A DNA stretch of 64,000 bases from Termitomyces sp. T153 (GCA_018296165.2 JACKQL020000049.1:62001-126000); one strand, 5' to 3'; positions 11,944-22,987 are shown, counted from the stretch's first letter. Translations and numbers: made by a program. Notes: generated from the sequence alone by a model not told the origin.

Positions 11944-12036
11944 CAGAGTGGTAGCAGATGAGTCCGGAGTGGTGGCGGAGTTGGTCAGGGACCTTGAGCA
12001 TCACTGGTCAGGGTACTGCAGGCCTTTGTATTGATT

Positions 12037-13130
12037 CTAGGGTATGTTGGGAGGCAGCCATCGTAATGTGATTGAGGGTGACCAAGGCAGAGTGGTGTCT
12101 CCTTCTTTGTCGGGGTTGTCATCAGAGGTTGAGGGACTCTGGGTTGCTCTGGAGGTGCTGGTGCTGGGATGGGAGATGTCAAGGTCCGGGATAGACTGGA
12201 GGCAGAGGGGGATGGTGGCTGCTAAACTTGCTTTGGGGCCGGGGAATTGCATGGTGAGGTCCTTCCAGTTGATGTTGGGGTTGACATCTTGCAGCCACAG
12301 GAGTCCGAGCATGATTGGAGTCAGTGGAGGTAATTGGGTGACAAGGAGACGGGCCTGAAACTGCAGGTTGTTGTCAAGGGTGAGGGTTTTGTCATGGTAT
12401 TGAGTGATCCTTGTTGTGGTGGGGCTTCCGTTGAAGAGTTGGAGCTTGAGGGGTTTGTTGAGGTCATTGCGCTGGAGGCCCAGCTGATTACTCACAAAGG
12501 TGCTGGAGGCGCCGCTGTCAACAAGGGCAGGGAATACCTTGGAAGAGTCATTGAGTTGGACATTGATGATGAACAACCATGCAGATCTAGAGCGGAGCTG
12601 CGGAGGAGTCTGGGAGTGGTTGATTGTGGTCTCAGAGTTCTTGGAGGAGGGTGAGACATTGAAAGGTACCAGCCCAGAGTCAGTGGGGTTGTCCCAGTCA
12701 AGGTGGAGGGTGAGGCTGGGCCAGTTGACATGGGGGTTGGTGGAACAGAGCCATGAGAATCCTAAGACAACAGGGGCAGAGGGGTGTAATTTTGTGATAA
12801 GTAGTTGGAGTTCTTGCTGTCATCTGTTGGTGAAGGTCATAGTCGTTTCCAGGCAGTGTGTGATGTCTCCTGCTGGGGTGGGGTCTCCATCAAAAAGTTT
12901 GAGGGGGATCAGGGCAGGGAGGTGTTGGAGGGGGTGGGGAGTGAGCACTGCCAGAGATTCATTGATAAAGTTGTCAGTGGCACCGCTGTCAACTAGTGTG
13001 GGGATGGGGTTGTTGGTGAAGGGAAGAGTGGTGCGGAGGAGGAGGTTGGTGGATGAGTGGGAGGGGAGGTGTACTGGAGGGCTGTCCAGGGCGAGTATTG
13101 TTGTGTGAAGGAGTGTGGCTGGGGCAGAGA
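12037..13130 (-). pseudogene. Element C tandem retropepsin-like proteases
   Basis: Two complete retropepsin-fold stretches follow one another on the element strand. The first (about 13020-12680) has LVDSGATDNFI, Asp codon at 12988-12990, then LITKLHPSAPVVLGFSWL and NPHVNW. The second (12576-12200) has ALVDSGASSTFV, Asp codon at 12517-12519, then LVTQLPPLTPIMLGLLWL and NPNINW. Each therefore has both the DSGA loop and the hydrophobic LG.WL strand. Normally one copy is encoded and the enzyme acts as a homodimer. The first copy carries at least one stop. They precede RT and would process the Gag-Pol polyprotein. Confidence 0.82.
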
Positions 13131-13244
13131 AGACATCAGAGTCTGGTCCACAGTCTAGTGCATCTTCAAGACCTAAACCACTGACTTGTTTTCCGTAAAC
13201 TGGTAGTTACAGTCTTCTTCATTGATCATCCACATGGCACATCC

Positions 13245-15668
13245 CATCACCTGTCATTTAGGACAACTGTGAATAAAGTGTCCCTGCTCACCACATAGGA
13301 TGCATGCACCCTCCTTCCATTGTTTCTCCTGCATTTCCTCTGGCACATTGATCCACAGGCTATCCCAAATCTGGTTTGTGCATAAGGCTTCTTGGTCATT
13401 GGCAGGGTCTGGAATGTTGTCATGGTCATTGGGGTTGGTGTCCAGGGGTTCCGGAGTTTCATGGAGGTTGGCAGCGTTGAGCTGGGCCAGCGGATGTTGC
13501 CCTGGGGGTGGGTTGGTGCTGGTAATTCCTTAGCCCGAGGGAAAGTGGGGCATGGGGTTGGCGGGGTTAGCAGGGATTGAGGACCAAATGCCATTGGTTG
13601 CTCCAGCCTTCCAGTTGGTGTTACCAGAGGCATTCCAAGGGGTCCGGGGTGCCATGTTTTTGCTGCGATCTTCCCAGTAACATTGGTCGACCTGGGTAAC
13701 AAGCACCTTGTACCTGTCATAGGTGGTTTGCTTGGGTGCGAGGCAGAGGACATCCTTGATTTGTTGAGGCAGGGCATGACAGAGGGCAAATTGGAGAGCG
13801 TTGTAGTTCCAGCCAGTCTTGTAGGCTTCCCATTCAAACCATACAATAAAGGTTGTGAAGTGTTTGTTGTTGTGCATTTGGAGGTTGAAGAGATTTTCCT
13901 CCACCTCTGCTACAGTGTCAAAGATGCTGAAGTTACTCAAGAATCCCTGGGTGAAAGCAAGCCAATTGGAGAGCACGGGGTTGTTGGGGTCAAACTAGAG
14001 TAGCATGGTGTAATGATCAAAGGCGATACCCTGTAAATATGATGTGGCAAAGGCCACTTGTGAGCTCTCAAGTTGGAAGGTAATCAGCTTAGCTTGGAAC
14101 ATAGTCAGACACTGGGTTAGAAAGATTTGCCACTTCCAGAGGTCATGGCCAGTGAAGAGTTTGGGTTTCTGAATGTTGAGCTTATCCTCCTAGGCCAGTA
14201 TGTCGCAAGTATTGTTCTGTGGATTTTGAGCTTGGGGCAGGGGTCCAGCATTGTAGTAGTAATAGTAGTTGTTCCCATTTCCATGCTGGGGAAGTTGTCC
14301 ATTGCCAGGCCTTCCCCCAGGGGGTCCGCTATTAGGTGGCCCTCTGCTGGGGGTTGACCCGCGTTGCCTGGGGTGGGCCCTGGGGCCCATCGAGGGGGTC
14401 CTCTGTGTGGGGGGTCTGAAATAATTGGCATCGGCAGGAGGGTTAGGCATTGGAGCAGGTGGAGGACAAGGATGGTTGGTAGGGAAGGGTGGTTGGGGTG
14501 CCCCGGGATCCCTGGGCTGTCGCAGGGGGACCAGGGCATTGGGACGGAGTGGAGGGGCATTGACACAAGGGGTGCGGAGGTCGAAGTGGGGGGGTCGGTC
14601 TCGTGGAGGTCTGTTGCATGGGGCATGCTTGTCAGCGGAGTTACCAGGCTTGTCGATGTAGGAGAGAGTCTGGTTGTTGTTGTCAACGTGTGGGGGCGGC
14701 TGTTGGGAGTGGGGTTTGGAGACGGTGGGCTGGTCCCAGGTTCGGAAGGCGCTGGGGACAGAGTTGGCCTGGGAGCAAGTGGAAAGGGCCAAGGTATGAG
14801 CGGCTGGTTGATTGAACAATCCCCCTGTGGAGTTGAGGTTCCTCAAGATGCTGGAGGCTGCGTTGAGTTCTTCCTGCTGATGGGAAATGGAAGGCAGGGC
14901 TTCGCTTTGTGTTCTGACAGGCTCCTCACATTGCACATGAAAGGAGCAGGCGGGGTCTAGAGGGTCTTCAAAGGGGTGGGGGTTCAGACTAGTGTGGATT
15001 CCTTTGACCAATGTGCAGAGCTTGTTCCATAAGTTGTTGTTAATGCCCAGGGTGCCTTGCATAGTCTCTGGGAGGTTCCCTTGCAGATAGCACTCGTGGA
15101 AGTTGAGGAGTCAATCTGCCCAGACTTCTGGAGTCGCGGAGGTGTCAGGGTAACCTAGGTTGGTGAGGAGGGTGTGGGTGTGTCTTGTGAACTCTGTGGG
15201 AGAGAGGCGGAGGAAGCAGAGGACTTCATCACATTGTTGGGCATAGGCTTCAACCCTTTGCTGCCTAGGAGAAGGAGCTGCTTGAGTGGAGAACAGCATC
15301 TGAGGGGGGGAATAATTATCCATAGGCCCTGGAGGGGTTGGAGCTACAGCGGGGACTGGGTACACATAATAGTGGGCAGGCGGAAGGTAGGCGGGGTTAG
15401 GGAGTGCTGCAGAATATCCTCCAGGGTACATATGGGGATTGTTGCCATCGGCAGAGAATGCGGGAGGGCAGTGCCAGCCTGAAGATATTCCCTGGCTAAT
15501 GGAGGGGGCATAGAATGCCTGGTTGGGGTCAGGAGTCCAGTGACGAGGGACATACTGATCCATGGGGAGGCCTGGGTAGAATGGGGCATAGGGGTTTTCT
15601 AGTACCAGTCAACCATAGACATTGGTTAGGTAGCCGGCGGGATTGTATGCGGGGTTATATGCAGACAT
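13245..15668 (-). pseudogene. Element C gag
   Basis: Starts at ATG 15668-15666, only 32 nt downstream of the LTR. The N-terminal part (to 15111) is Tyr/Pro-rich and contains a helical segment (QQRVEAYAQQCDEVLCFL). A long Pro/Asn-rich middle follows (15062-14190). The conserved capsid-like segment is at 13976-13530 (FDTVAEVEENLFNLQMHN, ALPQQIKDVLCL). A CX2CX4HX4C zinc knuckle (CILCGEQGHFIHSC) lies at 13263-13304. A few stops and frame changes break it. Gag coats and packages the element RNA. Confidence 0.85.
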
Positions 15669-15687
15669 TAAGAATGGGGTAAGGGGG

Positions 15688-15700
15688 AGTCTTGATATTA
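15688..15700 (-). other. Predicted self-priming primer-binding site of element C
   Basis: The first 13 bases after the 5' LTR read TAATATCAAGACT on the element strand. They pair with AGTCTTGATATTG at 16259-16247, the predicted RNA 5' end, over 12 Watson-Crick pairs plus one G:U. There is no tRNA-like TGG primer match at this place. This is the arrangement known from Tf1 and the Tf1/sushi group. Confidence 0.75.
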
Positions 15701-16648
15701 TGTCAGGTTCCGCTGACGATGGGGGCTCAGCTACACTGGCAAGTTCTTACTAGGCAGATGCAATGTCCTGCACTTATAACCAAGCATCCAGTATTAGTGC
15801 GGAGGGACTTGCGAGGGGGAGCTAGGGGGCAGTCTGAGCAAGTCCAGAGTAGCTTGGGGGCATCTAAGACCAAGTATACTAGTCATTGAACCTGGATGGG
15901 TGCCGGAACAAGTTCATGGGCATGCAAATAGAATGCGGGGTAAGTGGAGGCTTTGCAGTTGATGGGGGCAGAGCTGGAGTTTGACGGGAGATCACCAAGA
16001 TGTGAGGGGTTCCTGGGCTGAGCGAGAGCGAGGTCCGGGGTTGTTGTAGGAATGTTTGGGTTGTAGTGTGCGCACGGAGTTTGTACTGTTGTCAGAGATG
16101 AAAGGAACTTAGGAAGACAAAGGAACTATACACAGTCAAGATGAGGCAGAGATGAGGCAAGACAAGACAGAAAACAGAAATAGATTCAAAACTAAAAATA
16201 GAGACAGTGATGAGACGAAAGACAAGACATAGGAAACTGGTAAATGCAATATCAAGACTAAAGTACTAGGGGTTACTCTATGACTTATATACCTACTACT
16301 GGGTGGCTCTGGAGGGCAGAGGATATGGTGGCAGGCTTGACAGAACTGCATGGAGTCAATGGTTGTTGGGTGCAATCTTGGAGTGGGCTGCGGTGACATT
16401 CTGATGGGATCAGTTGGACAGCAGATCATTCCAGGGTCGGGGAAAGCCTCGGGAGTCCAGGGCAATTCAGGGGATGCATCAACTGCTGCGGAGAAGGCGT
16501 TGGAGTTGATCAAGGAGCCATCAGAGTCTGCCGAGAAAGTGTTGGAGTTGCCCAAAGTGGGCATGGAGGGTGGGTGAGGGTTGGGGAGTTTGGCAGAGCA
16601 TTGGGGGGGCTGGGGGCGGTGTCAGGGTCTAGGGAGCAGGTCATGACA
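15701..16648 (-). repeat. 5' LTR of element C
   Basis: 948 bp with TGTCA..TGACA ends, followed by GTGAA at 16649-16653. It carries the promoter of the element. Confidence 0.93.
16247..16291 (-). promoter_or_regulatory. Predicted core promoter and RNA start of element C
   Basis: TATATAAG occupies 16291-16284 on the element strand, and AGTCTTGATATTG starts 24 nt further on, at 16259. That places the motif where transcription should begin. The TATA box is conserved in several related LTRs and the start motif in nearly all of them. Confidence 0.65.
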
Positions 16649-17506
16649 GTGAAGGCAGGAAGTGTTGCTAAAATAAAGCAAACTCTTAACAGTGGTAGAG
16701 GAGTGAGGGAATAGAATAGAAAGAGGGAAATGGTGATAGAGAGACAGAATTGGGGGATGAATGTAAATTAGTTGCTAGCCACAGTTGCTAATGTTGCTAT
16801 GTTGAGGTAACACAAAGGGCACCTGCAGTTGGTACTGCACTAGGTTGAGGTTGAAGTTGGTAAGACTTGTTAATAAGTCAAAGTCAACAGTGAGTGAAGG
16901 AATAGAGTGAAGGTAGAGGCAAAGTGAACTCTCAAGCTGGTAGGCTTAGAGATAGATGGGTTTGATTCAAGGAGGATTTATTTGATGATGGAGTGTCTAT
17001 ATACAGGCAGTATTTATATAATTTAAAAGTATAGTATGGGAAAGTAAGCAAATAGTCACCACTAGCAACAGTGTCTGTCAATGTGTTTATGGTTCATATG
17101 AGGCATCAGTCTGTAACTAAGTGAAAACTATAAGTGAAGTCTCTGTGGCATATAATTGTGAATAAACCCAAAAAAGAGCAAGTCTGATGTTAATATGCAT
17201 TTGTCAATATGTCCATATATGGTAAGAAAAAGCCATTTTGTCACCAAAGAGTCATCAGGGTTGCTAATAATTGTTCCTAGAAAAGGTCTTGGCCTTACTG
17301 TCCTAGATCCAAAGTTCAGGCTCCATGTAATATTCCTTGTGATCAATAAGTCTCATGGTCACTAAGATCCCATGCAAGGGCTATGTTGATCCAGACCCTG
17401 GGCTGGGCCCTGCATGCTGAGTCTTGTGACTTGTGCCAAAAATTAGCCAGCAGCTGCTAAGTCCAAAATGCCAAAAATGGTGCTCAGCAACAACTGGGTC
17501 TTATCA

Positions 17507-19066
17507 CTGCTGCAGCTCCAGCCCCTCTAGAGCATCCAGATAATTATTCTCCTCCTTGTCTGCCATTCTCCACTCAAATTTCCCCTTCCTCCAGACAGCA
17601 AAGGGTTGAAGCCTATGTCCAACAGCATGACAAAGTCCTCCATTTCCTCTGCCTCTCTCCCACAGAGTTTGCAAGATGCACTCATACCCTCCTCATCAAC
17701 TTAGGCTACCCCAACACCCCTGCAACTCCAGAAGTTTGGGCAGATTGACTCCTCAACTTCCATGAATGCTATCTGCAAGGAATTCTCCCAGAAACTATGC
17801 AAGGCACCCTGGGCATTAACACTAACTTACAGAACAAGCTCCATGCATTGGTCAAGGAAATCCACACTAGTCTGAACCCCCACCCATTCAAAGACCCTCT
17901 GGACCCCTCCCACTCCTTCCATGTGCAATGTGAGGAACCCATGGGGACACATAGCAAAGCTCTGCCTCCTCTTCCCCACCAGCAGGAAGAGCTCAACATG
18001 GCCTCCAACATCTTGAGGAATCTCAACCCCATGGGGGGATTATTTGACCAACCCACCACCTACACCCTGGCCCTCTCTGCTCATCCCCAGGCCAACTCCA
18101 TCCCAAGCAGCTTTCATACCTGGGATCAACCCACTGCCCCTGAGCCCTGCACACAGCAACCACTCCCATGCATCAATGATGATAGGCATCTTTGACACTG
18201 TAGCAGAGGCAGAGGAAAATCTCTTCAATCTCCAAATGCACAACAATGAATGCTTCATGACTTTCATATACAATTTGAACAAGAAGCCTACAAAACCAGG
18301 TGGAACTACAATGCTCTCTGCTTCACCCTCCATTGTGCCCTGCCCCAACAGATCAAGGATGTCCTCTGCCTTACACCTAAGCAAACCACCTACAATGGAT
18401 ACAAGGCACTTGTTACTTAGGTTGACCAACATTACTGGGAAGACCAGAGCAAGAACATGGCACCCTGGACCTTGTGGAACACCTCTGGCAACACCAACTG
18501 GCAGGCTGGAGCAACCAACAGCACTCAACCCTTGACCCTAGATCCCTGCCAACTCTGCCAACCCCATGCCCTGTTTCCTTCCAGGCCAAGGGCCTCCCAG
18601 TGCCAATCAACTCCTGAAACAGCACCCTCCAGCCCAACTCAATGCCACCAACCTCCACAAGGCCCTGGAACCCCTGGATGCTAACCCCAATGACCATGAT
18701 GACATTCTGGACTCAGCCAATGACCAAGAAGCCCTATGCACAAACAAGATTTGGAAAAGGCTGTGGATCAATGTACTAAAGGAAACTCAGGAGAAATGAC
18801 AGAAGAAGGGCGCATGCATCCTATGTGGTGAGCAGGGACACTTTATTTGCAGTTGTCCTAAACAACAGGTGATGGAATGTGCCATCTGAACAATTGACAG
18901 AGAAGACTGCAATTACCAGTTTATGGAAAATGAGTTGGCAGTTTAGGTCTTGGAGATGCACTAGACTGTGGACCAGACCCCAACATCTTCTCCACCCCAG
19001 CCACACTTCTCCATGCAACAGTACTTGCCCTGGACAACTTCCCAGCACACCTCCCCTCTCACTAAC
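17507..19066 (+). pseudogene. Gypsy A gag (C-terminal part) and start of protease
   Basis: Continues the gag interrupted at 5539: QQRVEAYVQQHDKVLHFL, then MQGTLGINTNLQNKL, with the helical segment matched to element C. At about 18178 the sequence jumps from the equivalent of CINDD in the Pro-rich region to FDTVAEAEENLFNL, so roughly 1 kb of the middle of gag is missing compared with C. The zinc knuckle CILCGEQGHFICSC lies at 18815-18856. The reading then enters the linker before the protease (LDCGPD) and is lost at about 19066. Confidence 0.8.
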
Positions 19067-20151
19067 TTCCAGGCCAGCCACTTCCCATTCAGAGTAAAAC
19101 TAATGCCCCATGAGGTTGATGCATTGACATAAACTGCTATGTCCAACACTTCTGGAGGCTGCAATATTCTCATAAAGCAATTTCCATGCTCGAGGGTGTT
19201 CTTCCACCACTCAATGTTAACCATGACCACAGACATTATTCTGTGTTTAACCCAATCATGGCAGTCCCAAACAAAACTAGCTTCAAACTTGTAAAGACTT
19301 GGTAACCTCAAGCATCCCTCAGGGATGACCAGAGTGATGTGATTAATTGTTCCAATCAGAGATTTGGTGACTTGGAGTGATACAGAGGCACTCAGACTCC
19401 ACTCATTTGGTTTTCCCAAGTATTTCACCCATTTTGATGTAGGCAATGTAACTGTCTTCTCCCTCAGAGACCATTCAAAACCAATATACACAAAGTTCTT
19501 CCTGAAAGGAACAAATTTCTCAGGAGCCCAGGGCCAGCCCAAGTCCTCTGCCACAGACCAGATAAGATCTTTTGAGCATTTGTAGTACACATTCTTCTTC
19601 AAGTCAAAGTGTAAGTACCAAAAAAAGATGAAATTGTCCACCCATTTCAGCATGGCCTCAATCCCTTTGGATAGGAATATATGCACAATTGTGTTGGCCA
19701 CTGAACCAAAGATGCCCAGAGCTAGTGATATACCAAAATTCAAGCAATGATCAAACACCACTTTGTCTTCAATGGATAGAGCTGTGAACAGCCTATCACA
19801 AGGTAGAGTGGGAATGATGCAAAAGGCAGATTTGACATCAAAGACAGCTACTTGAGTACCTTGAGGTGCATCAGCCACCAGCATCCAACAGGCTGAGAAA
19901 GTGCCCCAATCACACTGAAAATGCTTTGTGTTGATGTGCAAATTTACAGAAGGAATCAGGGGGTTATTGCATGGATAAGAATGATCAACAGTGATGCGGA
20001 GTTTCCCTGGGGTATGCTCAATAATGTTCAGTGGAGCAGTACAATAGAACCCAAATATGCACTCCACCATCTCAGGCAAGAATCCTTCTGAGAATCTATC
20101 AAGATCCCATTCCTTGGTATACTTCACTATAACAAATTTGTAGTGATTCAA
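19067..20151 (-). pseudogene. Reverse transcriptase-RNase H of a DIRS/PAT/Ngaro-like element
   Basis: Long open reading with the DIRS-type RT: LRITVDHSYP, AVFDVKSAFCIIP (first catalytic Asp, residue 105), FGISLALGIFGSVANTIVHI, then KWVDNFIFF where the canonical VDD is VDN (19633-19641), and YIGFEWSLREKTVTLP. RNase H follows; its first catalytic Asp is also Asn (YVNASTSWGI, 19123-19125). Both changes are G to A on the coding strand and should abolish activity. The open frame continues past 19067 only by chance, into gypsy A sequence. It copies the element RNA together with the recombinase at 2.3-3.2 kb. Confidence 0.83.
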
Positions 20152-20244
20152 TAAGCAGTAATGATTAGGTGGAGAGAATGTACAATCTAAGGTAAAATGT
20201 TCTAGTCCTATTTCAGGTAATCAGAAAGTAAGGAGGAGGAGGTA

Positions 20245-22699
20245 TCACATATAAGAATCCAAGGAGAAACCACAATGTAAACCATCTAGTATGTGTACAA
20301 ACTGATTTGCAGAGCCAGCTTCAGCCAGGGCAGCTGCCCAGCAATCAGCCTTGAGAGGCAAGGTAATGGGGAAAAAGGTCTCAAGCAGAGCACTCCTGAC
20401 CAGAGTGTTGTCCCTTGCCACACAAGGAGCAGGCATGACAATGTGTGCAGTCTGACTTAGAACATGACTGAGGTCCATTAAAGGCAAAACAGAAGGTTGT
20501 CTCTCTGGAGTCAATGAAGTGGCCATTGACTCATTGGAGGATTTTGCCACCCTCCTTGCAGGCAGAGAAGTGATGATTCTTGTCCTCACATAACATGCAT
20601 TGGATGGCTTTTCCTGACATGTGCCTGTGACTCTCACTATAGAATGGCCTGTGATGCAATGAACCTCCCCTCTGTGCACCTCCCCTGGAGTGACCTGACA
20701 AGAACTGAGACAGTGCCACTTCCAAGAATGAGTCATGGAAGGACTGTAATGAGTCACAAGAGGACTGTGATGAGTCTCAAAAGGACTGTGATGATTCACA
20801 AAAGGACTGCAAGAACTGAGCACTTGAAGAGGACAAACTAGGCCTAGAAGTAGTACTCATATTGCAGAATAGCAGATCAGATCACTGACCCATAGAGTGG
20901 CAAATATGATTGGTTGTATAATCCTGCAACTTCTTCTTGAAGACAAGCTTATGCCACTAATCTACTTGGATGTTACCATTATTCTGGAGGTAGGCATGGT
21001 GTATGTATATATTGTATGCTAAATATACCAGAAAATTATTGCCAAAGTCTGGCTGATGCTGAATGTAATTATAGTGGGCCTGAAAAGAAGAGGCTATTGC
21101 ATATGCTGTGGGGCCATCAATGAGGGCCTCCAGACCAGCTTGCAAAGAGTGATGGATAACCCAGATAAGTGTTGTAGACACCTGCATGAACTTCAGTGCT
21201 GACATGTAACATTCCTTGCTATGGTTGAACTTTGAGTTTGAAACCTGCAGCTCACCTGATGCTGTCAGGGACAATGAGAAGTTGCCCTGCCAATTAGATG
21301 CCATGAGAGCCTTGTGACAGGCAGCATTTGTCAGGATTTCCAGTGGCATGTAGATGGTCCAGTCTGCATTGAAGACACACTGCACCCAGACAGGAATGGG
21401 CATGACATTTGGATCCAATTCTGCCACAGCCTGAGGTGGGGCTTACAGAAGGGGGCAAGAGGATAGGAACCCTGCCACAGGGGTGATGCCATATGACAGA
21501 TGTGCAGGATGAGGGCTGGGCACAGGGTTCAAAGTGGTTGGAAGGAGGGGACCATGATGTGAACAGCCTGCCAGCAAAGTTTCAGGGGATAGAAGTGTCA
21601 GTGCTAAGGGGTCAGAAACCCCAGATGGAGACTGAAGGCTAGAATGTAAAGGGGGATTCCAAGGCAAGGATGAGGAATGTACACATAAAGGTTGTAAGAC
21701 AGATGAAGGCTGCATAGCTGACAAAGGTTATAAGGCAGATTCAAGAGGTATGCTGGGGTAGTCTGCAACAGGTCAGGCAGATGTAAAGCCACAGCAGAGG
21801 GTACACATGAGGTATAGCTGGCTGAACACCTAGATAATGTAGGGAAGAACTTGGAGCAGGACCAGAGTTCAAAAGCTGCTGTCACATGGCTGCTAGAGCA
21901 GTCTGCGAAATATTCATGCCATACCTCTGAAGGAGGTCTGCAAGTGCTGCCTATGAGATTGTAAGAGTATCTGAAGGAAGAGTATCTGAAATAGTAGGAA
22001 CATGTGCTAAGGCAGAGAGGCTGCTGGGATATGGAGGGGAGGAGGCACAACAAGGAAATGCAGGAAGGTATCTGCAGAGTCAACAGAAAGCTGTGGGGCT
22101 GGAGAGACAGATGGACATTTGGAGGCCTGTCACTTCACAGCCTTCCTGGGGGACAATGGGTGGGAAGCTGGTAATAGAGGATCCACAACCATGGGAGGAT
22201 GTGGAGAGACTCCTGGTGGGGGTGTAGCACATGGAGAAATATGAGCTGGGGAGAAGATGATGGTGGGGGCCAACTGTGTAGGAGCCTGAAGTCCAGATAG
22301 ACTCCACAGAGGCATGGAGCTGGCTTGACCCATGGAGAATGGAGGCGTTGGATTAGCTTGGGCCATATCTGCTGGGGACTTGTCAGATTGCATCATGTTA
22401 TTAGGAGGAAGTGGGGTGAATATGATGAGACTTTCAAAATGGTGTCCAATGATGCCCTCAGATTGGGGATCTTCAAAGTCTACCTCAAGATTGTCCATTG
22501 CCAAATCAGATACCTCCCTGGCCAAGTCCTCCATGTTGTCCAGCTCAGGGATGCCAGCTATGGCCACACCCTGAGAAGAAGGGGCCTTTGGCAGGTGTCT
22601 CAGCAGAGACAGAGGCTGAGAGTGCATACATGGGTGATGCAAGGTCAAAAACAATGCAGGTGGAGGACCAGTATTAGATTCAGGGCAGGAGGCAGAGGC
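20245..22699 (-). pseudogene. Gag of the DIRS/PAT/Ngaro-like element
   Basis: Broken gag upstream of the RT. The N-terminal part (22699-22130) is Pro/Ser-rich with an acidic helix (LDNMEDLAREVSDLAMDN). The middle (21427-20957) has a structured segment (WTIYMPLEILTNAAC, YIQHQPDFGNNFLVYLAYN). Near the C-terminus a Ser/Gln repeat region (SSQSFRDSSQSFCDSLQSF) leads to a CCHC-type knuckle CMLCEDKNHHFSAC at 20558-20599 and a second Cys/His cluster CSLCGKGQHSGQEC. Paired Cys/His clusters of this kind are known in agaricomycete DIRS-like gags. Stops and frameshifts interrupt it. The stretch 21450-22080 is read poorly in every frame. Confidence 0.65.
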
Positions 22700-22825
22700 A
22701 GCCATGCGAGAGGTACACATAATGGTAATGAGTGTCATGAGAGCATATGCTAGAGAGAAGGCAAGGAGTGAAGTATGTATGCCAAGAATATATGCTTTGC
22801 TTGTAACTATGCATAGTTGAGAGAA

Positions 22826-22987
22826 GTTGAGAGAAGGCAAATAATGATATATGAGTCACAAGAATGTATGCAGTAACCATGCATAGATGAAGGTAAGAGT
22901 TCAAGAAACACAGAACATGTGACTGTGACTGTTCATCCAGGAAACATGTTCCACATTCATTTTGTGACTTATTTTGCAGACTTCCAT
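22826..22987. repeat. Direct repeat R1, right copy (162 bp)
   Basis: Matches 1761-1922 over its whole length. It lies just outside the start of the recombinase-element gag (minus strand), as expected for the 5' terminal repeat. A weak internal echo of its first 60 bases lies just to the left (about 22755-22825). Confidence 0.65.

Larger units (their letters stand above)
5759..16648 (-). mobile_element. Ty3/gypsy chromovirus, element C, full length (10.9 kb)
   Basis: Complete minus-strand LTR retrotransposon: 5' LTR 15701-16648, primer site 15688-15700, gag from 15668, two protease-like domains, RT, RNase H, integrase and a chromodomain ending at 8836, then a 2-kb region with an antisense gene, a polypurine tract and the 3' LTR 5759-6706. 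Both LTRs are 948 bp. GTGAA duplications flank it. All enzymes are recognisable, but scattered stops, several at former CGA codons, make it defective. It keeps much more CpG than surrounding elements, so it is probably the youngest insertion. The C-terminal chromodomain assigns it to chromoviruses, whose chromodomain is known to direct integration to marked chromatin. Confidence 0.93.
5540..17506. repeat. Family B solo LTR copy 1, split by element C
   Basis: The parts 5540-5758 and 16654-17506 (1072 bp together) match the uninterrupted copy at 32260-33337 (1078 bp). Ends are TGATGTG...TTATCA (TG..CA). It sits inside the gag of gypsy A with CTGC on both sides (5536-5539 and 17507-17510); CTGCT is an equally good 5-bp reading if the element starts one base later. 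No internal coding region is present, so it is read as a solo LTR of another family. It is rich in TTGCTAGC-like words. Confidence 0.75.
4149..19066 (+). mobile_element. Ty3/gypsy element A, 3' truncated, carrying nested insertions
   Basis: A plus-strand gypsy of the same family as element C: 5' LTR 4149-5187, primer site 5188-5200, gag start at 5220. Gag stops at about 5539, where the family B solo LTR is inserted, and resumes at 17507, ending in the start of the protease near 19066. There is no RT, integrase or 3' LTR. At about 19066 the sequence passes directly into the RNase H region of the recombinase element on the other strand, so a deletion removed the 3' part of A and probably part of its target. 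Confidence 0.75.

Noticed and set aside
12500..13108. 202-codon plus-strand reading
   Set aside because: Lies opposite the two protease domains and has no features of its own.
14364..14960. 198-codon plus-strand reading, Gly/Val-rich
   Set aside because: Shadow of the Pro/Asn-rich middle of gag in element C; Pro codons read backwards give Gly.
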